A DNA stretch of 64,000 bases from Bifidobacterium breve (GCA_945889475.1 CAMDBT010000001.1:62001-126000), one strand, 5' to 3'. Counted from the first letter of the stretch, positions 45,783 to 54,516 are shown. Notes: generated by a model from the sequence alone, not told the origin. A program made the numbers and translations.

Positions 45783-45800
45783 TAGGCTGAAGCGGCAATG
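45783..45800 (+). promoter_or_regulatory. Possible leaderless promoter of lipB
   Basis: TAGGCT (45783-45788), 9 nt, then ATG at 45798, just after the E2 stop. It could allow lipB-lipA expression apart from the complex genes. Confidence 0.3.
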
Positions 45801-46508
45801 ACCGATCGCGCCGGGGAATGCTCGGTTGTACAGCTCGGACAGACTGAATACCGCGAGGCCAACGAACTGCAGGAGCGGGTTCGCGACGCGCGCGAAGCCG
45901 GGCGAATCGGCGACACGCTGCTGCTGCTCGAACACAGCCCCGTTTACACGCGCGGGCGCCGCAGCAGCCCCGATGAGCTTCGCCAAGAGCCAGCTTGGTA
46001 CGCCGAGCGCGGGATCGAGATCGTTGACGTGGATCGCGGCGGGCGGATCACCTACCACGCGCCGGGCCAGCTGGTCGGCTACCCGATCGTCAAGACGGCC
46101 GACGTCGTCGCCCACGTCCGTTCGCTGGAGCGGGTAATCATCGCCGCGCTGGCATCGGTCGGCGTGGAGGCAAGAGCCCGCGCCGACGAGGGCTCCGATT
46201 TCACCGGCGTCTGGGTCGAGCAGCGAAAGATCGCTTCGATCGGCGTGCACCTGCGCCGCTCAATCACGACCCACGGCTTCGCGATCAACCTCGACATGGA
46301 TCTCGAGCCGTGGCAGTGGATCGTTCCCTGCGGCCTACAGGCCGAGATCACCTCGGTTGCCGCTGAAACCGGCTCCGCGGTCGACGCCGACGTTTTCGCA
46401 GCCGAGCTGATTGGCCTCTGGGCCGCTGAGATCGGAGCCACTGCCGAAGCGATCAGTGGCGAGCGGCTGATCGAGCTCATCGCGCCGACCGACGCCCCGC
46501 TAGCCTGA
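45798..46508 (+). CDS. lipB: Octanoyl-[acyl carrier protein]:protein octanoyltransferase
   Basis: LipB moves octanoyl from ACP to the lipoyl domain Lys. The 236-residue protein has RGGRITYHAPGQLVGYPI, the catalytic Lys in RKIASIGVHLRR and catalytic Cys in IVPCGLQAEITS. Position directly after E2 and before lipA groups substrate, transferase and synthase. The start follows E2 by 18 nt. Confidence 0.95.
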   Translation: MTDRAGECSVVQLGQTEYREANELQERVRDAREAGRIGDTLLLLEHSPVYTRGRRSSPDELRQEPAWYAERGIEIVDVDRGGRITYHAPGQLVGYPIVKTADVVAHVRSLERVIIAALASVGVEARARADEGSDFTGVWVEQRKIASIGVHLRRSITTHGFAINLDMDLEPWQWIVPCGLQAEITSVAAETGSAVDADVFAAELIGLWAAEIGATAEAISGERLIELIAPTDAPLA

Positions 46509-46515
46509 CACTGTG
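46501..46515 (+). promoter_or_regulatory. Leaderless-type promoter of lipA
   Basis: TAGCCT (46501-46506), spacer GACACT, then GTG at 46513. It overlaps the lipB 3' end, so lipA may be read both from the operon and separately. Confidence 0.4.
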
Positions 46516-47508
46516 GCCGAAGAGCCGACGATCCGCGCGCACCAAACTCGCGCTCGTTCCAACCCCGGCGGGATGGACGTGAGCGCAGTCCTTGGCGCCA
46601 ACGTCCAACCGATCCGCGCCCGCAAGCCGCCTTGGTTCAAGGTGCCACCGCCAGGCGGCGAGCGCTACCGCCAGCTGTCGGCGATGATCAAGGAAGAGAA
46701 CCTCCACACCGTCTGCCAGGAAGCTGCCTGCCCGAACGTTGGCGAATGTTGGGAGCGCGGCACGGCGACCTTCATGATTCTCGGCGACACCTGCACCCGG
46801 CGCTGCGGCTTCTGCAATGTGCAGACAGGCAAACCGACTTGGAACGACCCGCTCGAACCGCGCCGCGTCGCGCGCTTGATCGCCAAAATGGGCCTGCGCC
46901 ACGCTGTGATCACCAGCGTCGACCGCGACGACCTGCCCGACTACGGGTCCGGAATCTGGGCGGCGACGATCCGCCAGTGCCGCGCGCAGGCGCCGGACTG
47001 CAAGGTTGAGGTGCTGACGCCGGACTTCCGCGGCGAGGAGATGCCGCTGGCAAGGGTTCTCGCCGAGCAGCCCGACGTCTTCAATCACAACGTTGAGGTC
47101 GTTCCGCGGCTCTACTCTGTGGCGCGCCGCGGTTCACGCTGGCAGCGCTCGCTGCGCGTGCTGCGCAACGCCCGCGCGATCGGCGGCGATCGGCTCGTTA
47201 CGAAGTCAGGTCTGATGGTTGGGCTTGGCGAGACGCGCGGCGAGATCGTCGAGGCCTTCGTTGATCTACGCGCGGCCGGCGTACAGGTGTTGACCGTCGG
47301 CCAGTACCTGCGCCCGACCGAAAACCATCTCCCGGTTGTCCGCTACTGGCACCCAGACGAGTTCAAAGCGCTCGAACGGGCTGCCTACGAGCTTGGCTTC
47401 GAGCACATAGCCGCCGGCCCGCTGGTCCGCTCCAGCTACCACGCCGATGAGCACGTCCCCCAGCAGCGACCCGGCGTTGGCCCGCTCAGCGCCGCCGTCG
47501 GCGCCTGA
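46513..47508 (+). CDS. lipA: Lipoyl synthase
   Basis: LipA inserts two sulfurs into octanoyl groups as a radical SAM enzyme. The 331-residue protein has the auxiliary cluster Cys (CQEAACPNVGECW), the radical SAM triad CTRRCGFCNV and C-terminal RSSYHADEH with the RSSY serine ligand. The start is GTG with TAGCCT 6 nt before. N-terminal residues to about 35 are a tail before the catalytic core. Confidence 0.96.
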   Translation: MAEEPTIRAHQTRARSNPGGMDVSAVLGANVQPIRARKPPWFKVPPPGGERYRQLSAMIKEENLHTVCQEAACPNVGECWERGTATFMILGDTCTRRCGFCNVQTGKPTWNDPLEPRRVARLIAKMGLRHAVITSVDRDDLPDYGSGIWAATIRQCRAQAPDCKVEVLTPDFRGEEMPLARVLAEQPDVFNHNVEVVPRLYSVARRGSRWQRSLRVLRNARAIGGDRLVTKSGLMVGLGETRGEIVEAFVDLRAAGVQVLTVGQYLRPTENHLPVVRYWHPDEFKALERAAYELGFEHIAAGPLVRSSYHADEHVPQQRPGVGPLSAAVGA

Positions 47509-47526
47509 TCCGAGGAACGGCGAACG

Positions 47527-47706
47527 ATGCGTGGCGCGCTGCTTGTAATCGCCTTCCTCTTCCTCCTCGCTTTCTTCGCAATCACGCTGGTGGCGATCTC
47601 AAGCGAGGGACTCAACGTGCTCTCAGTCCTCTCAATCGTGATCATCGCGCTGATGGCAATCGGGATCTTCGGTGCGCTCGTCAGTGGGGCTGATCGCGAC
47701 GAATGA
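47527..47706 (+). CDS. 59-residue two-helix membrane protein
   Basis: This short frame begins MRGALLVIAFLFLLAFFAI and has a second hydrophobic stretch LSVLSIVIIALMAIGIFGALV, ending GADRDE. Two membrane spans with a short loop (SSEGLN) between them are likely. GAGGAAC lies 9-10 nt before the ATG as a ribosome site. It sits 18 nt after lipA on the same strand. The function is unknown; the hydrophobicity pattern and ribosome site argue for a real gene. Confidence 0.65.
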   Translation: MRGALLVIAFLFLLAFFAITLVAISSEGLNVLSVLSIVIIALMAIGIFGALVSGADRDE

Positions 47707-47714
47707 GCGCTTCG

Positions 47715-47766
47715 TATTATCCTTCGGAGCAGAAGTTGACCGATCAGTCAGTCGAAGGAGCAGTCA
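47715..47766 (+). promoter_or_regulatory. Promoter and TetR-type operator before the acyl-CoA dehydrogenase pair
   Basis: TATTAT (47715-47720) is a good -10. Downstream, TGACCGATCAGTCA (47737-47750) is an imperfect 14-nt palindrome with one mismatched pair, of the kind bound by TetR/AcrR repressors in actinobacteria. AAGGAG lies 6 nt before the GTG at 47767. No regulator gene is within the window. Confidence 0.5.
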
Positions 47767-48990
47767 GTGGATCTCAATGACACACCAGAGCAGGCCGAAT
47801 ACCGCCAAGAGGTACGTGCTTGGCTAGATGCAAACAAGGCAGACGCCCCGATTCTTCAAGGCGCCGGCGCCCTCACCGACCCCGACGAGATCCTCGTCGC
47901 CCACCGCGCTTGGCAAGGCAAGCTGGCCGAAGGCGGCCTCGCCGGAGCAACCTGGCCGAAGGAGTACGGCGGCCAAGGGATCGGCGCGGTCGAATCGGTG
48001 GTGATCAGCCAAGAGATGCAGCAGGCCGGTGTTCCCGGCATCCTCGACGTGATCGGCGTCGGCATGCTCGGCCCAACGATCATCGCCCACGGCAGCGAAG
48101 AGCAGAAGCAGCGCTATCTCGGGCCGATGCTCCATGGCGACGAGATCTGGTGCCAGATGTTCTCCGAGCCAGCGGCCGGCTCCGACCTTGCCGCCGTGCA
48201 GACACGCGCCAAGCTCAACGACGACGGCACTTGGACGCTGAACGGGCAGAAGGTCTGGACGACGAACGCCCAGTTCGCCTCCTACGGGCTGCTGCTGGCC
48301 CGCACCAACGCCGACATCCCGAAGCACAAGGGAATGACGATGTTCATCGTGCCGATGGACGCCAAGGGCGTGACGGTTCGCGGCCTGCGGCAGATCTCCG
48401 GCGAAGCCGAATTCAACGAGGTCTTCTTCGATGACGTTGTGATCGACGCCGATTCGGTTGTCGGCGGCGAAGAGAACGGCTGGGGCGTTGGCCTCACGAC
48501 GCTGATGTTCGAGCGCCTCACGATCGGCCTTGGCTCATCGTCATTTGGCTACCGCGCAACCCGCTTTGCCGCGGCGATCGCGGCCGATCCGGTTGCAGCC
48601 GACGACCCCGATGTGCGTCACAACTTCGGCGAGCTTGCGGCTGAGCTGGAGGCGATCCGTTGGACCGGCTACCGCTCGATCAGCGCGCTTCAGGAGGGTC
48701 AGATTCCAGGCCCAGAGTTTGGCCTTGCGAAGGTAACGACTGTCAACTGCGCCGTCCGCGCTGGCGACCTTATCGCCGACATCGTTGGGCCCGAGGCGCT
48801 CGACGAGGAGAGCGAATGGGCTTACATGATCTCATTCCTCCCGGGCCTCAAGTCGGCCGGCGGTACCGAAGAGATCCTCCGCAACATGATCGGCGAACGC
48901 GTCCTTGGACTGCCGCCGGAGCCACGGCTTGACAAAGGCATCCCATTCAGCGAACTGCGTGCCAAGGAGAAGGAAGGGGCGTCGGCATGA
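47767..48990 (+). CDS. Acyl-CoA dehydrogenase, subunit 1 of a pair
   Basis: This 407-residue FAD enzyme has the N-terminal helical domain (LNDTPEQAEYRQEVRAWL) and the mid-domain CQMFSEPAAGSDLAAVQT (FAD/substrate loop, WTTNAQFA). The C-terminal domain ends GTEEILRNMIGERVLGLP. The usual Glu before the GT motif is not at that place (SAGGTEEI), so the base may be elsewhere or in the partner. The start is GTG with a strong Shine-Dalgarno. The stop overlaps the second gene (ATGA). Together they recall the two-subunit FadE enzymes of actinobacterial lipid or steroid catabolism. Confidence 0.9.
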   Translation: MDLNDTPEQAEYRQEVRAWLDANKADAPILQGAGALTDPDEILVAHRAWQGKLAEGGLAGATWPKEYGGQGIGAVESVVISQEMQQAGVPGILDVIGVGMLGPTIIAHGSEEQKQRYLGPMLHGDEIWCQMFSEPAAGSDLAAVQTRAKLNDDGTWTLNGQKVWTTNAQFASYGLLLARTNADIPKHKGMTMFIVPMDAKGVTVRGLRQISGEAEFNEVFFDDVVIDADSVVGGEENGWGVGLTTLMFERLTIGLGSSSFGYRATRFAAAIAADPVAADDPDVRHNFGELAAELEAIRWTGYRSISALQEGQIPGPEFGLAKVTTVNCAVRAGDLIADIVGPEALDEESEWAYMISFLPGLKSAGGTEEILRNMIGERVLGLPPEPRLDKGIPFSELRAKEKEGASA

Positions 48991-50132
48991 ACCTCAGGCT
49001 TTCAGACGAGCAGCAGTTCCTGCGCGAAGCGGCGGCCGGCGCATTGTCGCGCGTGAAAACCTTCGAAGCGGCCCGCGAGGCGATCGAGGACCGTTCAGCG
49101 CTGCCGGATCTGTGGCCGATGGCCACCGAGGCAGGATGGCTTGGGCTGATGGTCGGCGAAGAGCAGGGCGGCGCCGGGCTTGGCCCATACGACGCGATGC
49201 TCGTCGCCCAGGAGGCGGGCAAGGTGCTGGCCGGTGTGCCGCTGCTCGGCGCGCTGCCGGCAGCGAAGCTGCTTGAGTTGGCCGGCAGCGACAAGACCGA
49301 AGCGGTCGCCACCGGCGAGCTGAAGGCCGTATGGCTGCCGGTCTGCCCACCTAGCTCGGTCGAGCCGCGCTGGACTGTCCAGCCGATCGAAGGGATGGGC
49401 CGCCCGGACGCTCCGGCGGCAACCGTTGACGGTGACACTGTCAGCTTCAAGGGCACCGTTGCTTGGGCACCGGATGCTGGCGAGGCGGATCTACTCGTGG
49501 TGGTCGGTATCGACGCCAATGGCGAGCCCGTGGCAGCCACGGTCGATGCCGACGCGGACGGCGTCACGATTGAGAGCGGCTGGCGTTACGACGCGACCCG
49601 CCGCCTCGCGACGGTCACGCTCGACGGCGCCACCGGCACCAAGCTCAACCTAGAACCGATCCGGATGGCGCGCGCGTGGTACCTCGTTCAGTCGCTGATT
49701 GCGGCTGAGTCGGTCGGCACGATGGAGACCGCGCTTGAGGTCTGCCTGGATTACGCCAAGCAGCGCTACACCTTCGGCCGCGCAATCGGTTCATACCAGG
49801 CGATCAAGCATGGAATCGTTGAGATTCTGCGTCGGCTTGAGAACTCCAAGTCGCTCTGCATCTACGCTGGCTTCGCTTTCACCGACAAGCTCGACGAAAT
49901 CCCTTACGCAGCCAGCTGCGCACGTTCAGTCGCTGGCGCCGGGCTCGATTTCACTGCCCGCCAGCAGATCGCCGTTCACGGCGGTATCGGCGCAACTTGG
50001 GAGCATGACGCTCCGCTGACGTTCCGCCGCGCGCAGCTCAACCGCCGCCTCGTTGGTGGCCATGGCATGTGCACAGACCGCGTCGCCGACGAGCTGCTGA
50101 ACGGCCGTGGCCCGGTTGTTAGCGTCGGCTAA
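48987..50132 (+). CDS. Acyl-CoA dehydrogenase, subunit 2 of a pair
   Basis: The 381-residue partner has an acyl-CoA dehydrogenase fold but a more divergent middle part (WAPDAGEADLLVVVGIDANGE). The C-terminal helices are clear: FGRAIGSYQAIKHGIVEI, QQIAVHGGIGATWEHDAPLTFRRAQLN. The GIGATWEH pattern is typical of the non-identical subunits in heterotetrameric enzymes. ATG overlaps the previous stop, so equal synthesis is expected. The substrate is unknown; steroid or branched acyl-CoA is a guess based on family type. Confidence 0.88.
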   Translation: MNLRLSDEQQFLREAAAGALSRVKTFEAAREAIEDRSALPDLWPMATEAGWLGLMVGEEQGGAGLGPYDAMLVAQEAGKVLAGVPLLGALPAAKLLELAGSDKTEAVATGELKAVWLPVCPPSSVEPRWTVQPIEGMGRPDAPAATVDGDTVSFKGTVAWAPDAGEADLLVVVGIDANGEPVAATVDADADGVTIESGWRYDATRRLATVTLDGATGTKLNLEPIRMARAWYLVQSLIAAESVGTMETALEVCLDYAKQRYTFGRAIGSYQAIKHGIVEILRRLENSKSLCIYAGFAFTDKLDEIPYAASCARSVAGAGLDFTARQQIAVHGGIGATWEHDAPLTFRRAQLNRRLVGGHGMCTDRVADELLNGRGPVVSVG

Positions 50133-50162
50133 GGCAGCAATCGTAAACAGATCGTGCGCCGG

Positions 50163-50177
50163 TAGGGTCAGCTGATG
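50163..50177 (+). promoter_or_regulatory. Leaderless-type promoter of the alkylsulfatase-like gene
   Basis: TAGGGT (50163-50168), 6 nt, then ATG at 50175. Confidence 0.4.
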
Positions 50178-52070
50178 GCTGACGGTAGCGACCCATCGGA
50201 CGCGACGCGCCAGCGCCACGCTGAGGCGCTGGCCTCGCTGCCCGCCGACGACGGCAGCGACGCAGCCAACGCGGCCCGCGGGCTGGTTGCAACCGCTCCC
50301 AGCGACCTGCAGATAGTCAACGACCGCGGCCGCGTGATCTGGAGCCTCGCTGAGTACGGCTTCCTCGGCGAATCGGCCGAGGCTCCCGCGAGCGTCCACC
50401 CGGCGCTCTGGCGGCTCGCGCGGCTGAACATGAACGTCGGCCTCTTCGAGGTCGCCGACGGCGTCTATCAGGTGCGCGGTTACGACATCTCGAATATGAC
50501 GCTGATTGAAGGCCAGAGCGGTGTGATCGTCGTCGACCCGCTCGTCTCGCCGCAGTGTGCGGCCGCGGCGCTGGCGCTCTACCGGCAGGCGCGCGGCGAG
50601 CGAAAGGTCAGCGCGGTGCTGCACACGCACAGTCACGTAGACCACTTCGGCGGCATTCGCGGCGTTGTCGGTGACGCTGACGAGCTGCCAGTGTGGGCGC
50701 CGCAAGGCTTCACCGACGCGGCCGTCAGCGAGAACGTGATCGCCGGCTCGGTGATGGTGCGCCGCGCCGCTTACATGTACGGCTCGAACCTTGAGCGCGG
50801 TCCTCGCGGCCAAGTTGACGTTGGGATCGGTAAGGCCGTCTCTACCGGCAGCCCATCGCTGATCGCCGTCACCGATGAGGTCACCGAGACCGGCCAGCAG
50901 GAGACGATCGACGGCGTCCTGTTCGAATTTCAGATCGTGCCCGAGACAGAGGCGCCGGCCGAGCTGAACTTCTTCCTGCCGGAGCGCGGCGCGCTCTGCA
51001 TCGTTGAGACGGCGAGCCACGTGATGCACAACATCCTCACGATCCGCGGCGCGCAGGTGCGCGACGCGCTCTGGTGGTCGCAATGCCTGAATCAATCGAT
51101 CGAGCTCTTCGGAGACCGTGCCGACGTGCTTTTCGCTGGCCACCACTGGCCAACTTGGGGCCGCGCAGAGATCGCGCAGTTCCTCAGTCAGCAGCGCGAC
51201 CTTTATCGCTTGCTCCATGACCAGACGATCCGCCTCGCCGGCGAAGGTTTGACCGGCGAGGAGATCGCTCAGCGGATCGAACTGCCGCAGAGCCTCGCCG
51301 CGCTCTGGCACACGCGCGGCGCCTACGGCTCGCTGCGTCATAACGCGCGCGGCATCTACCAGCGCTACTTCGGCGTCTACGACGGCAACCCGGTCAACCT
51401 TGACCCGCTAGCTCCCAGCGACGCCGGCAGCCGATACGTCGAGGCGATCGGGGGCGCCGAGCGTGCGCTTGAGATCGCCGCCCAAGCGCTGGCCGATGGC
51501 GATGAGCGCTGGGCGGTGACGCTGGCCGGAAACGTCGTCTTCGCTGAGCCTGAAAATGCCGCAGCGCGCGAGCTACAGGCAGCTGGCTTCGAGCAACTCG
51601 GCTACCAGAGCGAGAACGCAACTTGGCGCAACGCCTATCTGACCGGCGCCAGCGAGCTGCGAAGCGGCGTAAGCAGCGACAGGCTGCGGGCGCAGGCGCC
51701 TGACATCGTCCGCGCGCTACCCACCGGCCAATTATTTGACGCGATGGCAACGCGGATCAACGCCGAGCGGGCGTCGCTGAACGACATGATCCTGGCCTGG
51801 AACTTCACAGACATCGACGAACAGTGGACGCTGCGAGTTACCAGCGGAGCGCTCAGCACAGTCGCCGGCAGGCTCGACGAGCAGGCCCAGGCAACTGTCA
51901 CAACGACGCGCGCCACGCTGAACTCGCTGATCCTGCAGGAGATCGACGCGATCGAAGCGTTCAGTTCGGGAGCGATCAGCGTTGACGGTGACCCGATGGC
52001 GCTGGCTGGATTTCTTGGGTTACTCGATGATCCGCCGCACGACTTCCCAATCGTCACGCCACGCGGCTAG
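50175..52070 (+). CDS. Linear primary-alkylsulfatase-like metallo-beta-lactamase-fold protein
   Basis: The 631-residue protein has the layout of SdsA/BDS1 enzymes. The metallo-beta-lactamase domain carries LHTHSHVDHFGG (about residues 150-160), AGHHWPTWGRAEIAQFL and ETASHVMHNIL metal sites. An alkylsulfatase dimerisation domain (VNLDPLAPSDAGSRYVEAIGG) follows, and then an SCP2-like domain (residues 520-631). No signal peptide is seen, unlike many secreted homologues. It would hydrolyse sulfate esters of fatty alcohols; other anionic substrates are possible. It converges on the next gene, overlapping by 4 nt. Confidence 0.87.
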   Translation: MADGSDPSDATRQRHAEALASLPADDGSDAANAARGLVATAPSDLQIVNDRGRVIWSLAEYGFLGESAEAPASVHPALWRLARLNMNVGLFEVADGVYQVRGYDISNMTLIEGQSGVIVVDPLVSPQCAAAALALYRQARGERKVSAVLHTHSHVDHFGGIRGVVGDADELPVWAPQGFTDAAVSENVIAGSVMVRRAAYMYGSNLERGPRGQVDVGIGKAVSTGSPSLIAVTDEVTETGQQETIDGVLFEFQIVPETEAPAELNFFLPERGALCIVETASHVMHNILTIRGAQVRDALWWSQCLNQSIELFGDRADVLFAGHHWPTWGRAEIAQFLSQQRDLYRLLHDQTIRLAGEGLTGEEIAQRIELPQSLAALWHTRGAYGSLRHNARGIYQRYFGVYDGNPVNLDPLAPSDAGSRYVEAIGGAERALEIAAQALADGDERWAVTLAGNVVFAEPENAAARELQAAGFEQLGYQSENATWRNAYLTGASELRSGVSSDRLRAQAPDIVRALPTGQLFDAMATRINAERASLNDMILAWNFTDIDEQWTLRVTSGALSTVAGRLDEQAQATVTTTRATLNSLILQEIDAIEAFSSGAISVDGDPMALAGFLGLLDDPPHDFPIVTPRG

Positions 52071-52630
52071 TCGGCAGCGGTGCCGCCGACGTCGGCGCCG
52101 GAAGGAGCCTCCGCGCCACCGCTGCGTTTGCTGCGCGCGGGCGAGAAGGCCTGCACCTTCCAGTTACCGCCAATCTGTACCAGCGTCATCTGCCCGATCC
52201 CCAGCAGCTGAGCGGTGGCAGTGTCGCCGCTGATCTTGACGTCTTTGACCTTCAGTTGCGAGAGGTTCGGCAGCTCGGTCAGCGTGATGCCCGCCTTCGA
52301 CGCACAGGCCTGCGCCGCCGCGGCGCCGCTAGCTGGGGCACTTGTGTTCAGTTGTAGCCCGCAAAGCGTCGTCGCGTCGCCCTCCTCGGCGGCCTGCACG
52401 TAGCCCATCACCGTCGCCTCAACCTTGGCGCCACTTGCCGGCTGAGCGGCGCCGGTTGAAGTCGCCGGAAGAGTTGCCGTCGCCGTGGTGGTCGCAGCGG
52501 TTGGCGCCGGGAATTGCTCGCTGACGCTGAGCGTGTCGGAGCCTCCGCCGCTGCTGGAGACCAGCGCGGCGGCCGCGACTGCAGCGCCGATGATCACTAC
52601 AACGACGATCAGAAGTGTTGTCCGACTCAC
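52067..52630 (-). CDS. Membrane-anchored exported protein of unknown function
   Basis: The 187-residue protein has a single N-terminal membrane helix (TTLLIVVVVIIGAAVAAAALV). A Ser/Gly/Thr/Ala-rich linker (residues 25-65) follows, then a small folded domain (VEATVMGYVQAAEEGDATTLCGL to MTLVQIGGNWKVQAF). That domain resembles the DUF4878/NTF2-like lumen domains of actinobacterial envelope proteins. It has Cys at two places that could pair. The start is GTG with TAGCAT 7 nt upstream. The role is unknown. Confidence 0.75.
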   Translation of the reverse strand: MSRTTLLIVVVVIIGAAVAAAALVSSSGGGSDTLSVSEQFPAPTAATTTATATLPATSTGAAQPASGAKVEATVMGYVQAAEEGDATTLCGLQLNTSAPASGAAAAQACASKAGITLTELPNLSQLKVKDVKISGDTATAQLLGIGQMTLVQIGGNWKVQAFSPARSKRSGGAEAPSGADVGGTAAD

Positions 52631-52643
52631 CTTCCGGATGCTA
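52628..52643 (-). promoter_or_regulatory. Leaderless-type promoter of the anchored protein
   Basis: TAGCAT (52638-52643, minus strand), 7 nt, then the GTG start. Confidence 0.4.
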
Positions 52644-52701
52644 AAGCGTCAAGCGGAGAGTGAATTCCGCAGCCCGCAGCCTGCCCGACGCCCAGCGCGG
52701 A

Positions 52702-54516
52702 TCAACCACCTCGCCAGAAGAAAGCGTTCGGCTGGATGCTGGTCAGTGCCGTGTTGGCACGGATCACGCGCGACAAGGTCGTGCGGCTGACGTAATCACG
52801 CAGTGGCCCGCGCAGCGCGTGCTCGTAATACAGACGGTCGCCGTCGCGGAGCCGCGTGAACTGATTGACGATGATCCTCGTGAACAGCGGCCCGAGCGAT
52901 CCGCGCGCCGTATGGTCCGAAGCAAGCCCGCCGGCCCAGAGGTCAATATTGGAAACTGAACCGTAGGCGGCCTCGAGCGCCGCGGCGGTCGCCGGGTTCG
53001 AGCTGATCTGCGCGAAGCTCGTCACACGACGCAAACCGTACGCTGCTCGAACCTTGTTGTAGTCGGCCAATCCGTGATCGCGGCCGCGCTGAATGTTCAG
53101 CGCCGCCAAGTCGAACCCACCTGAGCCGGGCGGGCCGAAGAGGAAGTTACGAACGTCATCGACGAGCTGGAGGTCAACCTCCTGCGTGTTGCCGCTAGCG
53201 GCCGACTTCAGGAACGGATCGATGTCGCCCTGATGATCCGGAAGCGTCGTGTCAAAAACGGTGGGGTTGAAGAAAGCGTTGCGCAGCGGGATCGGACCCT
53301 GCGGCGTGTCGCTGCCGTCGTTGTTGAGCCGGCCGATCTCGCCGTCGAGCATGCTGTGACCGAAGCGGAAAGCAGCGGTCGAGAACTCGTTCGAGACCCC
53401 CGGGTTCACGTTCGGCCGGTATCCGCGGTAGCGAGGCATCGCTCCGCGGCCAAGCAGCGCCGGAAGGAACTCGTTGTAGGTGATCGCCTGAAGTTCGCCG
53501 ATCACGACCTGGCGGGCCTGTTGGTAGATCTGCTCGTCGCTACGCGACGGATGCTTTGCCGCGATCGCGCTCGCAAGGCGGTTGTGTTCGCGCACGAACA
53601 GCGTGTGGATCGCGGTCAGCTCGACGTTCTCGTTCGACCGCACGTCGCCGCCGAGGAAGAGCTTCGAGTCGGGAACGAGGTGGGCGTCGTTGGCATTCGG
53701 CAGTCCCTCGGTGTTGAACGGCATCATGTTGCCAGCGCTGGTCCTCAGCTTGCCGCCGCTAAAGCTGCGCAGCGCTGCCGCACGGGTGGCGTCCGAGCCA
53801 TATACCTGCGAACCGTCGATGAACGCCGTCAGCGTGTTCGTCTGCTGGCGCGGGTTGGTGCTGCCGCTCGCCGGATTGAAGTTCGAACGTCTGAAAGGCA
53901 TCTGCTTGGTTCCAGTGCCAGCCGGATCAAAAAACGGGTCGCCGCTCGGCACGGCGATTGGCATCGACTCTGTACCGGCGGTCGAAAGGCCGATGTCGTG
54001 GTCGAGGAACTGACCGAAGACATAGAGGAAGTCGGACATCTGGCGGTTGTTCTCCGGCGCATCTTCGGCCTGCGTGCTGAGCGCGTTCGATAGCGAGCGA
54101 GCGTTAGGCCGTGAAGGGCCGGCCGCGGCCGAGCGGCCGTCCGCGTAGGCGGAGGCGGCATAGCGCAGCAGGTTGACGTTGGTCGCACCCCAGCCTGGGT
54201 TGCGGAGGTTGTTGCCAACGCCGGTAATCGAGTAGAGCGCGGCCGCGGGCTGCTGGCGCGGGGGCTGTTGGTGCTGAGGCTGCTGACGCGGGGGCTGCTG
54301 ACGTTGCGGCTGCTGGCGCGCAGGCTGCTGACGTTGCGGCTGCTGGCGCGCAGGCGGCTGACGTTGCGGCTGCTGACGCGCAGGCGCGTTACGACTGGGC
54401 GGCTGCGAAGAGTTGCTGCCGTTGGGCGCTAGCGGCCTCGCAAATGAGCTCGCTGGAAGCGCTAGGGCTGCCAGCGCGGTGAGCGTGAATGAAAAAGTCC
54501 TAATCATGCGGTCCAT
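52702..54516 (-). CDS. Secreted animal-type haem peroxidase with a Gln/Pro-repeat linker
   Basis: The 604-residue protein has a signal peptide (RTFSFTLTALAALALPASSFA). A ten-residue Gln/Pro/Arg repeat follows (residues 46-90), and then the peroxidase-cyclooxygenase fold. The distal His173 lies in FLDHDIGL, with FIDGSQVYGS, SNENVELTAIHTLFVREHN (Arg/Glu pair), and the proximal His in FRFGHSMLDG. The domain is that of peroxinectin/myeloperoxidase. It probably acts outside the cell, oxidising halides or phenols with H2O2. AAGGAG lies 8 nt before the ATG at 54516, which is therefore preferred to a second ATG 9 nt further in. No catalase or reductase partner is near. Confidence 0.92.
   Translation of the reverse strand: MDRMIRTFSFTLTALAALALPASSFARPLAPNGSNSSQPPSRNAPARQQPQRQPPARQQPQRQQPARQQPQRQQPPRQQPQHQQPPRQQPAAALYSITGVGNNLRNPGWGATNVNLLRYAASAYADGRSAAAGPSRPNARSLSNALSTQAEDAPENNRQMSDFLYVFGQFLDHDIGLSTAGTESMPIAVPSGDPFFDPAGTGTKQMPFRRSNFNPASGSTNPRQQTNTLTAFIDGSQVYGSDATRAAALRSFSGGKLRTSAGNMMPFNTEGLPNANDAHLVPDSKLFLGGDVRSNENVELTAIHTLFVREHNRLASAIAAKHPSRSDEQIYQQARQVVIGELQAITYNEFLPALLGRGAMPRYRGYRPNVNPGVSNEFSTAAFRFGHSMLDGEIGRLNNDGSDTPQGPIPLRNAFFNPTVFDTTLPDHQGDIDPFLKSAASGNTQEVDLQLVDDVRNFLFGPPGSGGFDLAALNIQRGRDHGLADYNKVRAAYGLRRVTSFAQISSNPATAAALEAAYGSVSNIDLWAGGLASDHTARGSLGPLFTRIIVNQFTRLRDGDRLYYEHALRGPLRDYVSRTTLSRVIRANTALTSIQPNAFFWRGG
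54247..54381 (-). repeat. 30-nt tandem repeat coding the Gln/Pro linker
   Basis: About four and a half copies of a 30-nt unit code the ten-residue period ARQQPQRQQP, with small variations (QPP, PRQ, QHQ). It separates the signal peptide from the catalytic domain, so length changes between strains are likely. Confidence 0.85.

Noticed and set aside
45228-46250. 340-residue minus-strand frame across E2 and lipB.
   Set aside because: It covers two well-supported genes on the other strand and has no recognisable motif.
49926-51341. 471-residue minus-strand frame opposite the acyl-CoA dehydrogenase and alkylsulfatase genes.
   Set aside because: It spans the boundary between two supported genes, with a His/Arg/Asp-rich shadow composition.
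54247-54381. CRISPR-like repeat in the peroxidase gene.
   Set aside because: The 30-nt units have no spacers and are in frame, coding a Gln/Pro linker.
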